Source: Vibrio renipiscarius (GTDB taxonomy: Bacteria; Pseudomonadota; Gammaproteobacteria; Enterobacterales; Vibrionaceae). Taken from it: DNA of 64,000 nucleotides. Shown piece after piece: positions 17,920 to 27,503 of the stretch (position 1 is its first letter; each line of letters begins with the position of its first letter). The stretch is taken from contig NZ_JTKH01000021.1 of the NCBI RefSeq assembly GCF_000827885.1, positions 62,001 through 126,000 of the forward strand, written 5' to 3'. A program made the translations under genes and the position numbers. The notes beneath the pieces were generated by a model, which worked only from the letters and a program-made list of their open reading frames with translations, was not told the DNA's origin and searched no databases.

Positions 17920-19107
17920 TTATTTAATGGTGATTCGAGCAAATTTACGCTTACCAACTTGGAAGACATAGGTGCCAGCCGCTAGCGTTAGCTTAGCATC
18001 TGCCACTTTTTCACCGTCCATTTTCGCCGCGCCTTGCTTAACCATACGCATAGCATCAGAAGTAGAAGCACATAGACCCGCTTCTTTTAGCAAGTTAGCC
18101 ACTGGCGTTTCTGCATCAAATTCAAATTCAGGCATTTCGTCTGGAATTTGGTTCTTAGCAAAACGGTTAATGAACTCTTGCTCAGCGGCGTCAGCATCCG
18201 CTTCTGAATGGAAACGAGCAATGATCTCTTTTGCAAGCAGAATCTTAACATCACGAGGGTTCTTTCCGTCTGCAATGTCCGCTTTGAACTGTGCAATTTC
18301 AGCCAGTGGGCGGAATGACAACAACTCGTAGTAGCTCCACATTAGATCGTCAGAGATCGACATGATCTTACCAAACATTTCGCTTGGCGCTTCACTAATA
18401 CCGATGTAGTTGTGCGCTGACTTAGACATCTTCTTCTCGCCATCTAGGCCAACAAGAAGCGGCATCATCAGTACCGCTTGTGGTTTTTGACCGTGCGCTT
18501 TTTGCAGCTCACGACCCATCAGCAGGTTAAACTTCTGATCGGTACCACCTAGCTCTACGTCGGTTTGCATTGCAACTGAGTCATAACCTTGAAGCAGCGG
18601 ATACATAAACTCATGAATTGCAATAGGCTGACCGCCCGCGTAACGCTTTTTAAAATCATCACGCTCTAGCATACGTGCAACCGTTTGGTTAGATGCTAGA
18701 CGGATCATACCTTCCGCGCCTAATTCAGATAGCCACTCAGAGTTGAATGAAATCGTCGTCTTCGCCGGATCTAAAATTTTAAATACTTGCTCTTTGTACG
18801 TTTCCGCATTCGCAAGCACTTGTTCACGGCTTAGAGGTGGGCGTGTTGTATTCTTACCTGATGGATCACCGACCATTGCCGTAAAATCACCAATCAAGAA
18901 AGTTACTTCGTGTCCAAGCTCTTGGAACGCGCGCAGTTTGTTAAAGATAACTGTATGACCCAGATGGATATCTGGTGCTGTTGGATCGGCACCTAATTTG
19001 ATGCGAAGAGGGCGTCCCTCTTTCAGCTTAGCAATCAGTTCTTCTTCAGGAATCAGTTCCTCGACACCGCGCTTAATCTCGGCCAGTGCTGCTTCAATAC
19101 TCGCCAT
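17920..19107 (-). CDS. tyrS: Tyrosine--tRNA ligase
   Basis: This class I synthetase charges tRNA-Tyr. The 395-residue protein shows the HIGH-type motif in [15 protein letters not shown], the KMSKS loop in [14 protein letters not shown], and a C-terminal S4 RNA-binding domain (about residues 330-395, [19 protein letters not shown]). The sequence and length fit the TyrRS subgroup found in Vibrio and Pseudomonas, shorter than E. coli TyrS at the N-terminus. It is transcribed alone, with its own terminator, and is divergent from the M23 peptidase gene. Confidence 0.95.
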   Translation of the reverse strand: MASIEAALAEIKRGVEELIPEEELIAKLKEGRPLRIKLGADPTAPDIHLGHTVIFNKLRAFQELGHEVTFLIGDFTAMVGDPSGKNTTRPPLSREQVLANAETYKEQVFKILDPAKTTISFNSEWLSELGAEGMIRLASNQTVARMLERDDFKKRYAGGQPIAIHEFMYPLLQGYDSVAMQTDVELGGTDQKFNLLMGRELQKAHGQKPQAVLMMPLLVGLDGEKKMSKSAHNYIGISEAPSEMFGKIMSISDDLMWSYYELLSFRPLAEIAQFKADIADGKNPRDVKILLAKEIIARFHSEADADAAEQEFINRFAKNQIPDEMPEFEFDAETPVANLLKEAGLCASTSDAMRMVKQGAAKMDGEKVADAKLTLAAGTYVFQVGKRKFARITIK

Positions 19108-19235
19108 TCTTGTTCACTCCCACAGATTTGGCAAAAATTTGGTAATTTTACATCTTACTTGAATAGCGATGCTTTTTGAAACCAGTTAAACTAGCAAGCT
19201 AGCTTTTTTTGTCGAAAATATAATACGGACATGCA

Positions 19236-20525
19236 ATGTTGTCGCTTTTCGCTCGACTCCCAATACTTCATCGGGCTTTAATTCCCCTTTTTATCGTTTT
19301 AATTGGCGTTGCTTTGGCGCTGCCAGAACCCCAGTCTTTACGTGATGAAGAAGGCCTCTATGAGGTGGGCAAGAATTACCCACTCGAAATTAACCCCGCG
19401 AACCTAGTCGTCACACCGATGGCCCAACCGCTGTCTCAATTACGCTGGGAACAACACAAAGTTGCCCCAGGTGAAAGTGCAGCCATTCTCTTTCAACGTG
19501 CAGGCCTGTCTTCACGCTTGCTCTATCAACTCACCACTTCCAGTAAAGAGATTGAACAGCAACTGACGAAGTTACGTCCTGGCGACATCCTGAAATTTGG
19601 ATTCGACGCCGATGACGAACTGATCCAAATTCAACGCCCACTGAGCGCTTACGAAACCTACCAAATAACAAAATCAGGCGACAGCTTCAAAAGCAGTGTT
19701 GATACCAAGGAAGTGAACTATCAGTACAACTACGCCGAAGCTTCGATTAGTTCGAACTTCTGGAATGCGGCCATTACCGCAGGACTAACCGCCAATCAGA
19801 TTATGGAATTAGCTGGCATTTTTGGTTGGGATATCGACTTCGCATTAGATATTCGTTCTGGCGATAGCTTTAAAATTCTTTATCAAGAAAAAATTGTTGA
19901 GGGCGAAGTCGTTGAACGTGGACAAATCATCGCGGCCGTTTTCACAAACCAAGGTGATACGTTAAAAGCAATTTTGGATGACAAGACGGGCAATTACTAC
20001 GATGAAGAGGGACGCGCTATGAAGAAAGCCTTCCTACGCTCACCACTTGATTTTCGTCGCGTAACCTCCAACTTTAACCCAACTCGTCGCCACCCTGTGA
20101 CGGGGAAAGTACGCGCTCACCGAGGCACCGATTATGCCGCGCCGGTTGGCACGCCTATTTGGGCCGCTGGTGATGGGGTGGTATTAAAATCAAGCTACAA
20201 CCAATTTAACGGTAATTACGTATTTATTAAACACAGCAATATTTACGTGACCAAATATCTGCACTTAACACGTCGTATGGTCAAAACGGGCCAACGCGTG
20301 AAACAAGGACAAACCATTGGTACGCTGGGTGGCACAGGACGCGTAACGGGCCCGCATCTACACTATGAGTTTTTGGTCAATGGCGTGCATAGAAACGCGC
20401 GCACGGTAAAACTGCCGCAATCAAAATCATTGACGGGTAAAGCCAAACAAACCTTTATGGCTAACGCAGAAAATAGATTGAAGAACCTTGAACGTTATCG
20501 AGAATTGCTCGTCAATCATAAATAA
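19236..20525 (+). CDS. M23 family murein endopeptidase (MepM/ShyC type)
   Basis: This is a probable peptidoglycan DD-endopeptidase that cuts cross-links in the periplasm during growth. The 429 residues start with a membrane anchor (about 13-31, ALIPLFIVLIGVALALP). A LysM/OapA-like domain follows (HKVAPGESAAILFQRAGLSSRLLYQL), then a middle domain and the M23 domain with HRGTDYAAPVGTPIWAAGDG and GPHLHYEFLVNG. The HxxxD and HxH zinc ligands are all present, so it should be active rather than a degenerate NlpD/EnvC activator. The position next to tyrS corresponds to a V. cholerae endopeptidase locus, ShyC as I recall; that name is unchecked. Confidence 0.88.
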   Translation: MLSLFARLPILHRALIPLFIVLIGVALALPEPQSLRDEEGLYEVGKNYPLEINPANLVVTPMAQPLSQLRWEQHKVAPGESAAILFQRAGLSSRLLYQLTTSSKEIEQQLTKLRPGDILKFGFDADDELIQIQRPLSAYETYQITKSGDSFKSSVDTKEVNYQYNYAEASISSNFWNAAITAGLTANQIMELAGIFGWDIDFALDIRSGDSFKILYQEKIVEGEVVERGQIIAAVFTNQGDTLKAILDDKTGNYYDEEGRAMKKAFLRSPLDFRRVTSNFNPTRRHPVTGKVRAHRGTDYAAPVGTPIWAAGDGVVLKSSYNQFNGNYVFIKHSNIYVTKYLHLTRRMVKTGQRVKQGQTIGTLGGTGRVTGPHLHYEFLVNGVHRNARTVKLPQSKSLTGKAKQTFMANAENRLKNLERYRELLVNHK

Positions 20526-20600
20526 TTCATACCAACCTAGAGACGTAAGTGGTCAAATATTTGCGTTAGTTCGAATGATTAGAATGAACCGTTAAATGGA

Positions 20601-20630
20601 AAAAGCGCAGGGTGAACGTTCTGCGCTTTT
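20601..20630. terminator. Bidirectional terminator, M23 gene and RND pump
   Basis: AAAAGCGCAG and CTGCGCTTTT form a perfect 10-bp stem with a 10-base loop and A/T flanks. It lies between the two convergent genes. Confidence 0.85.
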
Positions 20631-20692
20631 TTATTAATTTTATTTTGTCACTCTCAAGCGAATAATGACCGAATCGGATCTGAGGCTCGAAA

Positions 20693-23600
20693 TTATCCCA
20701 TCGATTCCATCTTACCTTGCGCTCCAGGCTCTACTCCTGATTTCTCAGCCACAAGCGGAGCTTTCGTTACTTCTTCTTGCTCAACCTCTTTTCGTCCCAA
20801 CATCAATAAACAAGGCGTCAAAACCAACGTCAATACCGTTGCAAAGGCGAGGCCACCAGAAACGGCGGTGGCAAGTTGTGACCACCACTGTGTACTTGGT
20901 GCTCCAAACTCCACCTTCTGATTAATTAAGTCGATATTCATCTCCAACACCATCGGCAACAAGCCAAGGATAGTTGTGACCGTCGTCAATAGGACCGGGC
21001 GCAAACGCTGTACGCCAGTGCGTAAAATGGCTTCACGTTTATCCAGGCCACGGCGACGTAATTGGTTAAACGTATCAATCAAGACGATGTTGTTATTTAC
21101 CACGATCCCCGCAAGAGCGATAACACCAATGCCCGACATCACCACACCAAACGGGCGTTGGAAAATCAGCAAACCAGCAAAAACCCCCACTGTTGAGAAC
21201 AATACCGCACTCAAAATCAAAAAGGCTTGATAGAAACTATTGAACTGAGTAATCAAAATCAACGCCATCACCACCAAGGCGACAAGGAAAGCATTCTGCA
21301 AAAATGCCGACGAGTTTTGTTGCTCTTCATTTTGCCCACGCAACTTAAACTCAACGCCATTAGGTAGTGATATCTCACTGAGCGCTTGCTCAATTTTAGG
21401 TAGCTCAAGTGCCAGGTTATAGCCCTCTTTGATGTCCGCTTTGATACTGATAATGCGTTGGCCATCAACACGGTGAATCGTATCTTGTTTGTGATCAGAC
21501 ACAATACTCGCAAAGTTCGTGATCGGAACCATGCCAAGCGCGGTTTTGACTCTCAGTTGATCAAACTTACCAATATCTCGCTTCTCTTCTGGATAACGAA
21601 CAATGATATCAACCTCTTCATTTGAATCATCGGGTAAGTAATCCCCTATCCTTAAGCCATTAGTGACAAACTGCACCGTATTACCGACTAAGGTCGCATC
21701 AGCAGCAAAGCGAGAAGCATCATCACGACGAATATCGATTTGCCAATCAATACCCTCTTTACTCGAGTTGTCGCTGATATTGGTTAATGCCCCATAACCG
21801 TCGGCCCATTCACGCACCTGCTTCGCCCCCGCATCCAACTCATCAAGATTAAGTGATGACATTTCGATCACAAGGTCATGCTCAACCGGCGGCCCTGCGT
21901 CTGGGAACTTATATTCAATTTCAACGCCAGCATATTGGTCGGTTTGCTGTTTTAGATCGTCAATGATGTCTTTTACTTTGCGGCGATACTGCCAATCCAC
22001 AGGCGTGATCTGAATTTGACCAATCTCATCATCGCCGCCAGTACGGGTGTACACGCTTTCAAACTCATCGTGCCCCATCATCATTTGTTCGATGTCGCGC
22101 ATGATGTCATCTTTTTCATTGATCGAAAGATCACCATAGGAGCGCACTTTGACCGTAAAGAACGGAGGATCAACCTCAGGGAAAAATTCGGCGCCTAAAC
22201 CGGCTTTGTTGTACGCCGTGCCCACACCAAGCGCTAAGGCGATCGCCAATAATAAAATTTTAATCGGATGGTTAATGGCGACGTTAAGCGTATGGTAATA
22301 AAGCTTGGTAATACCGGTCGCTTGCGAAAAGTCGCCATCATGTAAAGCCACCATACGCTGACGACTTTCAGAGGTCACATTTTGTGGTTTACCGAATAAG
22401 CCCCCCAGAACCGGAACAAACAACATCGCCATTACCAATGAGGCGGAGAGAGTGGCAATCAAGGTTAAGGGCAAATACTTCATAAACTCGCCCGTAACAT
22501 CAGGCCAAAATAGCAAAGGGGCAAAAGCGGCTAAAGTCGTCGCGGTAGAAGCGGTAATCGGCCACGCCATCCGTTTAGCGGCATCGCGATAAGCTTGCTT
22601 TCTCGGCACGCCTTCTTGCATGCGTCGATCGGCAAATTCCGTCACCACAATGGCACCGTCCACCAGCATGCCTACGGCCATAATAAAGGCGAACAAAACA
22701 ATAATATTGATGGTAATGCCAAACACCGACAGCGCTAACAACCCCGCCAAAAATGAACCGGGAATCGAGATGCCAACTAACATCGCGGTGCGCATACCTA
22801 AGATGGCAATGATGACGATCACCACCAAGATAATCGCCGACAATATGTTATTTTGCAGGTCGTTAAGCATCATCTTCACATCGTCTGATTGATCCCAAGT
22901 GTACTTAACCAACAAGTTATTCGGCCATTCTGGCAGCTTTTGTGCTTCTACCAGCACCGCTTTTACCAGCGCCACCGTTTCGATAATGTTCTCACCAGCA
23001 CGCTTACTCACATCGAGCACCACCGCCGACTCTCCATCAAGGCGAGCGTAGCTTTCTGGATCACGGAAGGCGCGGCGCACCGTCGCGACATCCGCAAAAG
23101 TAATCACTTGTTTGCCATCGACCTTAATCGGCAACTCAAGCACATCTTTGAGCGAATCAAATACGGAAGGTACTTTTACCGAAAAACGACCATACCCGGT
23201 ATCAACAAACCCGGCTGCGACCACGCGATTGTTCAGTGCGATTAAATTGTAAATATCCGCTTGATCAAGGCCATAGCTCTCCATCAATAAAGGGTCGACA
23301 ATAATCTCAACGATGTCTTCACGATCCCCCGCAATGTTGACTTCCAACACTTGGCGATAACTTTCGAGCTTATCTTGTAAGCGGCGGGCAATTTGTACAA
23401 TCGTGCGTTCCGGCACCGTGCCATACAACACTAACGATAAAACCGGTTCTTCGGATGCCAGTGTTACCTCATTAACCGTTGGCTCATCACTATCTTCAGG
23501 CAATTTTGGCTTGGCAAGATCGACCGCTTCACGCACATCCGCCATCGCTTTATTGAGATCCATCCCAACCGAAAACTCCAACATCACTGAGGCATGGCCT

Positions 23601-23860
23601 TCCGATGCGGTTGAAGTCATCTCTTTGACTCCCTCAATCGAACGTAGCTGTTGTTCAATCGGACGCACGAGTAGCCGCTCGGCATCAACCGGTGAAATAC
23701 CTTGGTGGCCAACGGCAACATAAATGATCGGGATCGTAATGTCTGGGCTCGATTCTTTCGGGATCGTGATATAGGTAATCACACCGGCAATCAAAATAAA
23801 CACCAATAGCACCAGCATGGTTCGCGTACGCGACAAGGCCGCATCGATTAAGCTAAACAT
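20693..23860 (-). CDS. RND efflux transporter, inner-membrane pump
   Basis: This 1055-residue protein is an HAE/AcrB-superfamily proton or sodium antiporter. It has two repeats of one helix, a large periplasmic loop and five helices. It starts MFSLIDAALSRTRTMLVLLVFILIAG and keeps the early porter motif EGVKEMTSTASEGHASVMLEF. TM4 carries MAVGMLVDGAIVVTEF, where Asp residues relay ions, and AWPITASTATTLAAFAPLL follows. The second half has GVIALAGIVVNNNIVLIDTFNQLRRRG. It resembles the shorter VexF/MexB-distant group more than AcrB. It is 8 bases after its adaptor gene. No outer-membrane channel gene is adjacent, so TolC is the likely partner. By position it matches the V. cholerae RND pair beside erpA. 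Confidence 0.9.
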   Translation of the reverse strand: MFSLIDAALSRTRTMLVLLVFILIAGVITYITIPKESSPDITIPIIYVAVGHQGISPVDAERLLVRPIEQQLRSIEGVKEMTSTASEGHASVMLEFSVGMDLNKAMADVREAVDLAKPKLPEDSDEPTVNEVTLASEEPVLSLVLYGTVPERTIVQIARRLQDKLESYRQVLEVNIAGDREDIVEIIVDPLLMESYGLDQADIYNLIALNNRVVAAGFVDTGYGRFSVKVPSVFDSLKDVLELPIKVDGKQVITFADVATVRRAFRDPESYARLDGESAVVLDVSKRAGENIIETVALVKAVLVEAQKLPEWPNNLLVKYTWDQSDDVKMMLNDLQNNILSAIILVVIVIIAILGMRTAMLVGISIPGSFLAGLLALSVFGITINIIVLFAFIMAVGMLVDGAIVVTEFADRRMQEGVPRKQAYRDAAKRMAWPITASTATTLAAFAPLLFWPDVTGEFMKYLPLTLIATLSASLVMAMLFVPVLGGLFGKPQNVTSESRQRMVALHDGDFSQATGITKLYYHTLNVAINHPIKILLLAIALALGVGTAYNKAGLGAEFFPEVDPPFFTVKVRSYGDLSINEKDDIMRDIEQMMMGHDEFESVYTRTGGDDEIGQIQITPVDWQYRRKVKDIIDDLKQQTDQYAGVEIEYKFPDAGPPVEHDLVIEMSSLNLDELDAGAKQVREWADGYGALTNISDNSSKEGIDWQIDIRRDDASRFAADATLVGNTVQFVTNGLRIGDYLPDDSNEEVDIIVRYPEEKRDIGKFDQLRVKTALGMVPITNFASIVSDHKQDTIHRVDGQRIISIKADIKEGYNLALELPKIEQALSEISLPNGVEFKLRGQNEEQQNSSAFLQNAFLVALVVMALILITQFNSFYQAFLILSAVLFSTVGVFAGLLIFQRPFGVVMSGIGVIALAGIVVNNNIVLIDTFNQLRRRGLDKREAILRTGVQRLRPVLLTTVTTILGLLPMVLEMNIDLINQKVEFGAPSTQWWSQLATAVSGGLAFATVLTLVLTPCLLMLGRKEVEQEEVTKAPLVAEKSGVEPGAQGKMESMG

Positions 23861-23868
23861 ACTGCCTC

Positions 23869-24972
23869 CTACTGTTGCGCTTGCTGAGCCGAAGCCTCAA
23901 CGGCAATCACCTGGTCACCATCGCGCACAAAACCTTGTCCGGTGGTGATGATATTGACCTGCTCACCCAACCCGGTCAGCCACACGCCATCTTGTTCCGC
24001 TTTGACCAATTGGATAGGCACAAATTGTACTTTGTCCTGCTCAATCAGCGTTTTGATACCTAAATTGCCCACTTTATCCAACGCCAACATTGCTGGCGTC
24101 ACCTTAACCGCCAATTGATCTTTGAGGTTTAATTCAACTTCGGTACTGACACCGGCAGGGATCCGTTGCTGTGGGTTATCAACTTCGATTTCTATCGGGA
24201 AGGTATTGGTCGAGGTAGAAGAGATTCGAGAAATATAGCGCACTCTTCCTTGTGTCTCTTGGCCGTGAATGAAACGTACCGTCGCGGTTTGATTCAGTTT
24301 TAAATCTTGAATATGGCGTTCGCTCACATCCGCCTCTATCACGATTTGACTAAGGTCAATCAAGGATGCGACCGGATCGCCGACCGCGGCGAAATCTCCC
24401 AGTTCAATATAGAGATGATCCACGATGCCCGAAAATGGGGCGGTCACCACCGTATTTCGCAACGCTAACTTGGCATTACTCACCATCGCTTTGGCTTCGA
24501 TTTGCGCCGCTTGAGCATTGGCAAACGCCACTTCACCTTGTAAGCCTTTCTTTTTCAGTGACTGCGCGGCCTTATACTCTTTGACTCGCACATTGAGCAT
24601 CGCTTGTGCGCGCTGCAGTTGAATGTCTAAATCACCTTTATCAATTTGGGCAATCACTTGACCACGTTTAACCACATCGCCTTTTCTTACCTGCAACGTA
24701 ATGATTTTACCGGCGATTTCAGCACCGAGCTTCGCCTGACGATCTGGGGCTGTCCGCCCATACAGATCGATACTTTTGTGCACTTGCTGCGCCGTAAAAG
24801 TTTGGTAAGCCACTCTGGCCAGTGGGACAAGCGTTTCTTGTCCCGATTCCGGCGGTACTTCTTGGGCATCCGACGCCCCCATCGCAAGCCAAGTTGCCAA
24901 TAACACAACCAAAGCCAATGACACGATATAAGGTCTTACTGACAGAAAACGAAAAATAGACGATTGGGCCAT
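23869..24972 (-). CDS. RND efflux periplasmic adaptor (membrane fusion protein)
   Basis: The 367-residue adaptor bridges the RND pump to an outer-membrane channel. Its N-terminal hydrophobic segment (about residues 14-33) has no lipobox Cys, so it should be an uncleaved anchor or a cleaved Sec signal rather than a lipoprotein. The two lipoyl half-motifs are LGAEIAGKIITLQVRKGDVVKRGQVIAQID and NTVVTAPFSGIVDHLYIELGDFAAVGDPVASLID. They flank a short hairpin coiled coil of about 60 residues (LDIQLQRAQAMLNVRVKEYKAAQSL). A beta-barrel domain follows. It is the first gene of the two-gene operon. Confidence 0.9.
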   Translation of the reverse strand: MAQSSIFRFLSVRPYIVSLALVVLLATWLAMGASDAQEVPPESGQETLVPLARVAYQTFTAQQVHKSIDLYGRTAPDRQAKLGAEIAGKIITLQVRKGDVVKRGQVIAQIDKGDLDIQLQRAQAMLNVRVKEYKAAQSLKKKGLQGEVAFANAQAAQIEAKAMVSNAKLALRNTVVTAPFSGIVDHLYIELGDFAAVGDPVASLIDLSQIVIEADVSERHIQDLKLNQTATVRFIHGQETQGRVRYISRISSTSTNTFPIEIEVDNPQQRIPAGVSTEVELNLKDQLAVKVTPAMLALDKVGNLGIKTLIEQDKVQFVPIQLVKAEQDGVWLTGLGEQVNIITTGQGFVRDGDQVIAVEASAQQAQQ

Positions 24973-25232
24973 AACTATCCTTAGTAATACATAAGCGACC
25001 TTCCACTGCGCTTACGACATTGACCGACGGTTTGAAGTATGAAAAGAAGTGACACCATAGGTGTTGCAAGATTGTTAGAATAACAAGGCTAACTGGAATG
25101 ACAAGTTTAGTTTTTGAGCAGGTAAAAATAGAACGTTCAAACATGATCGCAGTCTACATTTACTTATAAAATGATGAATTATTGACTTAATTTTGCCTAG
25201 AGAAGGCGTTGTGGAGGGGAGATGAAAAAGAA
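24973..25232 (-). promoter_or_regulatory. Upstream region of the RND operon
   Basis: There is no gene here. On the minus strand the region must hold the pump promoter. An 8-base GAACGTTC palindrome lies near 25132. I see no adjacent TetR- or AraC-type regulator gene, so control is likely from elsewhere. Confidence 0.3.
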
Positions 25233-25252
25233 AAACCGCCTCGCGGCGGTTT
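25233..25252 (-). terminator. Terminator of erpA
   Basis: AAACCGCC and GGCGGTTT form an 8-bp stem with a 4-base TCGC loop, followed by U residues on the minus strand. Confidence 0.85.
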
Positions 25253-25275
25253 CAACATACTGGCTTCATTTTCGC

Positions 25276-25617
25276 TTACACGCTAAACGATGCACCACAA
25301 CCACATGTCGTGGTCGCATTCGGGTTATTCACGAAAAAGCGTGAACCCTCAAGACCTTCTGTATAGTCCACCATACCACCAATCAGGTATTGTAGACTCA
25401 TTGGATCAACCACTAAGGTGACACCGCAGTTTTCAATCGTCGTATCGCCTTCATTGACGCTTTCGTCAAAGGTAAAGCCGTACTGGAAACCGCTGCAACC
25501 GCCACCTGTAATGTATACACGCAGCTTCAAATTTGGATTTTCTTCTTCAGCAATCAAAGCGTGCACACGCTTAGCGGCTGTATCAGAAAAGGTTAGGGGA
25601 ATGTTGGCTTCGCTCAC
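25276..25617 (-). CDS. erpA: Iron-sulfur cluster insertion protein ErpA
   Basis: ErpA is an A-type carrier that delivers 4Fe-4S clusters to apo-enzymes such as IspG/IspH. The three cluster-binding cysteines are present as [11 protein letters not shown] in the middle and [10 protein letters not shown] at the end. I chose the GTG at 25617 (113 residues), which has AGAGG five bases upstream and matches the family length. Another in-frame GTG at 25632 would place that purine run inside the gene. The gene stands alone, with a palindrome about 40 bases upstream, and is divergent from hemL. Confidence 0.94.
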   Translation of the reverse strand: MSEANIPLTFSDTAAKRVHALIAEEENPNLKLRVYITGGGCSGFQYGFTFDESVNEGDTTIENCGVTLVVDPMSLQYLIGGMVDYTEGLEGSRFFVNNPNATTTCGCGASFSV

Positions 25618-25905
25618 AACGACCTCTCTCACTTATGATCTGCCCTTCAAAACAACCTAATTGTTAGGTTCGTTTACAGCAGTTATCTTCTAATAATCTA
25701 GTGATTATCTAATACCTGAGTGCAGCGTTCAAGTATTCACCAATAATCGTTGAATATTTCTCTTCTTTTCGCTGTGAGCTTTGATCCGATTTACGCTGAA
25801 TTGGCCTCAATTTAACCACAATGTGTGGGAAAACATTTCGTGCGTTCTTTTTGACAGGTACAATGCCAGCCTAATTGGTCCGAGCAATCAAAAGAGGATA
25901 TATCA
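25618..25905. promoter_or_regulatory. Divergent erpA / hemL spacer
   Basis: 288 bases without a gene. Apart from the palindrome at 25654-25670, the hemL side holds TTGACA at about 25850. It is followed 15 bases later by TAATTG, a possible but short-spaced promoter. AGAGGA precedes the hemL ATG by 9 bases. Confidence 0.35.
25654..25670. promoter_or_regulatory. Palindrome upstream of erpA, candidate operator
   Basis: AACCTAA-TTG-TTAGGTT is a perfect 7-bp inverted repeat, 37-53 bases upstream of the erpA start. An iron-sulfur regulator such as IscR would be logical. However, the spacing fits neither the type 1 nor the type 2 IscR consensus that I know. Confidence 0.4.
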
Positions 25906-27198
25906 ATGACCAAATCAGCAGACTTATATCAAAAAGCACAGAAGACAATCCCTGGTGGTGTGAACTCACCTGTGCGTGCATTTAACGGTGTGGGTGGCGC
26001 TCCTATCTTCGTTGAACGCGCTGATGGCCCTCTTATTTTTGACGCGGACGGCAAAGCATACATCGACTATGTCGGTTCTTGGGGTCCAATGATTCTAGGC
26101 CATAACCACGCACTGATCCGCCAAGCCGTTATCGATGCAGCTCAGCGTGGCTTAAGCTTTGGCGCGCCAACTGAACTTGAAATCAACATGGCTGAGCTAG
26201 TAACTGAACTTGTCCCTTCAATGGAACAAATTCGTATGGTGAGCTCAGGTACAGAAGCGACCATGAGTGCTATCCGCCTTGCTCGTGGCTTTACTGGTCG
26301 CGATAAAATCATGAAATTTGAAGGCTGTTACCACGGCCACGCCGACAGCCTACTGGTAAAAGCAGGTTCTGGCGCATTAACGCTGGGTCAACCAAGCTCA
26401 CCTGGTGTTCCGGCTGATTTCGCGAAATACACGCTAACAGCAACCTTTAACGATCTTGATTCAGTACGTGAGCTATTTGCCGCAAACAAAGGTGAAATCG
26501 CGTGTATTATCGTTGAGCCAGTGGCAGGCAACATGAACTGTATCCCACCGGTTGCGGGATTCCACGAAGGTCTACGCGAAATCTGTGACCAAGAAGGCGC
26601 ACTACTGATTTTTGATGAAGTGATGACGGGTTTCCGTGTTGCTCTGGGCGGCGCTCAAGCACACTACAACATCAAGCCTGACCTAACCACACTCGGCAAA
26701 GTCATCGGTGGTGGTATGCCAGTTGGTGCGTTTGGTGGCCGTAAAGACGTCATGCAATACATCGCGCCAACAGGCCCGGTTTACCAAGCAGGCACCTTAT
26801 CAGGTAACCCTGTCGCGATGGCGGCAGGCTTTGCTTGTTTGAATGCACTACGCGCGGAAGGCAATGAAGCGCGTCTTGCTTCTGTCACGAAGCAATTAGC
26901 AGACGGTTTTAAACGTTTAGCAGACAGCCATAACATCCCATTGGTGGTAAACCAAGTTGGCGGTATGTTTGGTTTCTTCTTTACGGATCAAGAGAGCGTG
27001 ACCTGTTTTGCCGATGTAAACCGATGTGATGTTGAACGCTTTAAGCGTTTCTTCCACTTAATGCTTAAGCACGGTGTTTACCTTGCTCCTTCTGCATTTG
27101 AAGCGAGCTTCACTTCGCTTGCTCACGGCAGCAAAGAAATTGACGCGACACTTGAAGCGGCAGATCGCTGTTTTGCCATCCTTGCTCAAGGCGAATAA
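25906..27198 (+). CDS. hemL: Glutamate-1-semialdehyde 2,1-aminomutase
   Basis: HemL isomerises glutamate-1-semialdehyde to 5-aminolevulinate in the C5 heme pathway, using PLP. The 430-residue fold-type I aminotransferase has [16 protein letters not shown] at the N-terminus, [15 protein letters not shown] for phosphate binding, [13 protein letters not shown], and the Schiff-base Lys265 in [31 protein letters not shown] follows. The start has AGAGGA nine bases upstream. It ends at a strong terminator. Confidence 0.97.
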   Translation: MTKSADLYQKAQKTIPGGVNSPVRAFNGVGGAPIFVERADGPLIFDADGKAYIDYVGSWGPMILGHNHALIRQAVIDAAQRGLSFGAPTELEINMAELVTELVPSMEQIRMVSSGTEATMSAIRLARGFTGRDKIMKFEGCYHGHADSLLVKAGSGALTLGQPSSPGVPADFAKYTLTATFNDLDSVRELFAANKGEIACIIVEPVAGNMNCIPPVAGFHEGLREICDQEGALLIFDEVMTGFRVALGGAQAHYNIKPDLTTLGKVIGGGMPVGAFGGRKDVMQYIAPTGPVYQAGTLSGNPVAMAAGFACLNALRAEGNEARLASVTKQLADGFKRLADSHNIPLVVNQVGGMFGFFFTDQESVTCFADVNRCDVERFKRFFHLMLKHGVYLAPSAFEASFTSLAHGSKEIDATLEAADRCFAILAQGE

Positions 27199-27223
27199 TT
27201 TTTCGTTAACCTCCGTTTGACTC

Positions 27224-27258
27224 AAAAAGGCGCACTGACTAATCAAGTGCGCCTTTTT
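27224..27258. terminator. Terminator of hemL, usable in both directions
   Basis: AAAAAGGCGCACT and AGTGCGCCTTTTT form a perfect 13-bp stem with a 9-base loop. It lies between hemL and the convergent small gene at 27313-27429. Confidence 0.9.
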
Positions 27259-27312
27259 CTTTCCATTTTCGGTTAGATGCTGCCTTCAACGTGCCAAGAT
27301 CGTGGCTCAGCA

Positions 27313-27429
27313 TCATTGCCAATGGAACAGAACTAAAAGCCCAAGGATCACGCACAGAATTGAAAACCAGGGTATCGAACGTCGTCGTTTTTCTGCACAA
27401 CCACCTTTTTCATTATTACAACAACCCAT
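27313..27429 (-). CDS. 38-residue cysteine-rich single-pass membrane protein
   Basis: On the minus strand an ATG at 27429 opens a 38-codon frame ending at TGA 27315-27313. Its first half is MGCCNNEKGGCAEKRRRS, with three cysteines in a CC-x7-C spacing and a basic stretch. The second half is one hydrophobic helix (about residues 19-36, WFSILCVILGLLVLF) with a fourth Cys, ending HWQ. A TGAGAT run precedes the ATG by about seven bases. The pattern (metal-binding-like N-terminus, positive-inside anchor) is too orderly for chance but is below normal ORF cut-offs. The function is unknown. Confidence 0.55.
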   Translation of the reverse strand: MGCCNNEKGGCAEKRRRSIPWFSILCVILGLLVLFHWQ

Positions 27430-27503
27430 AACTATCTCATTTATTGCTAAGTGACTATTTTCACGTCATTATAATTGAATACTTATTAACATTGGGACCG
27501 CTT

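Noticed and set aside
25654..25670. IscR type 1 or type 2 site at erpA
   Set aside because: The distance between the CC and GG half-sites is 9 bases, against 13 in type 2, and the GACT/AGTC core of type 1 is missing.
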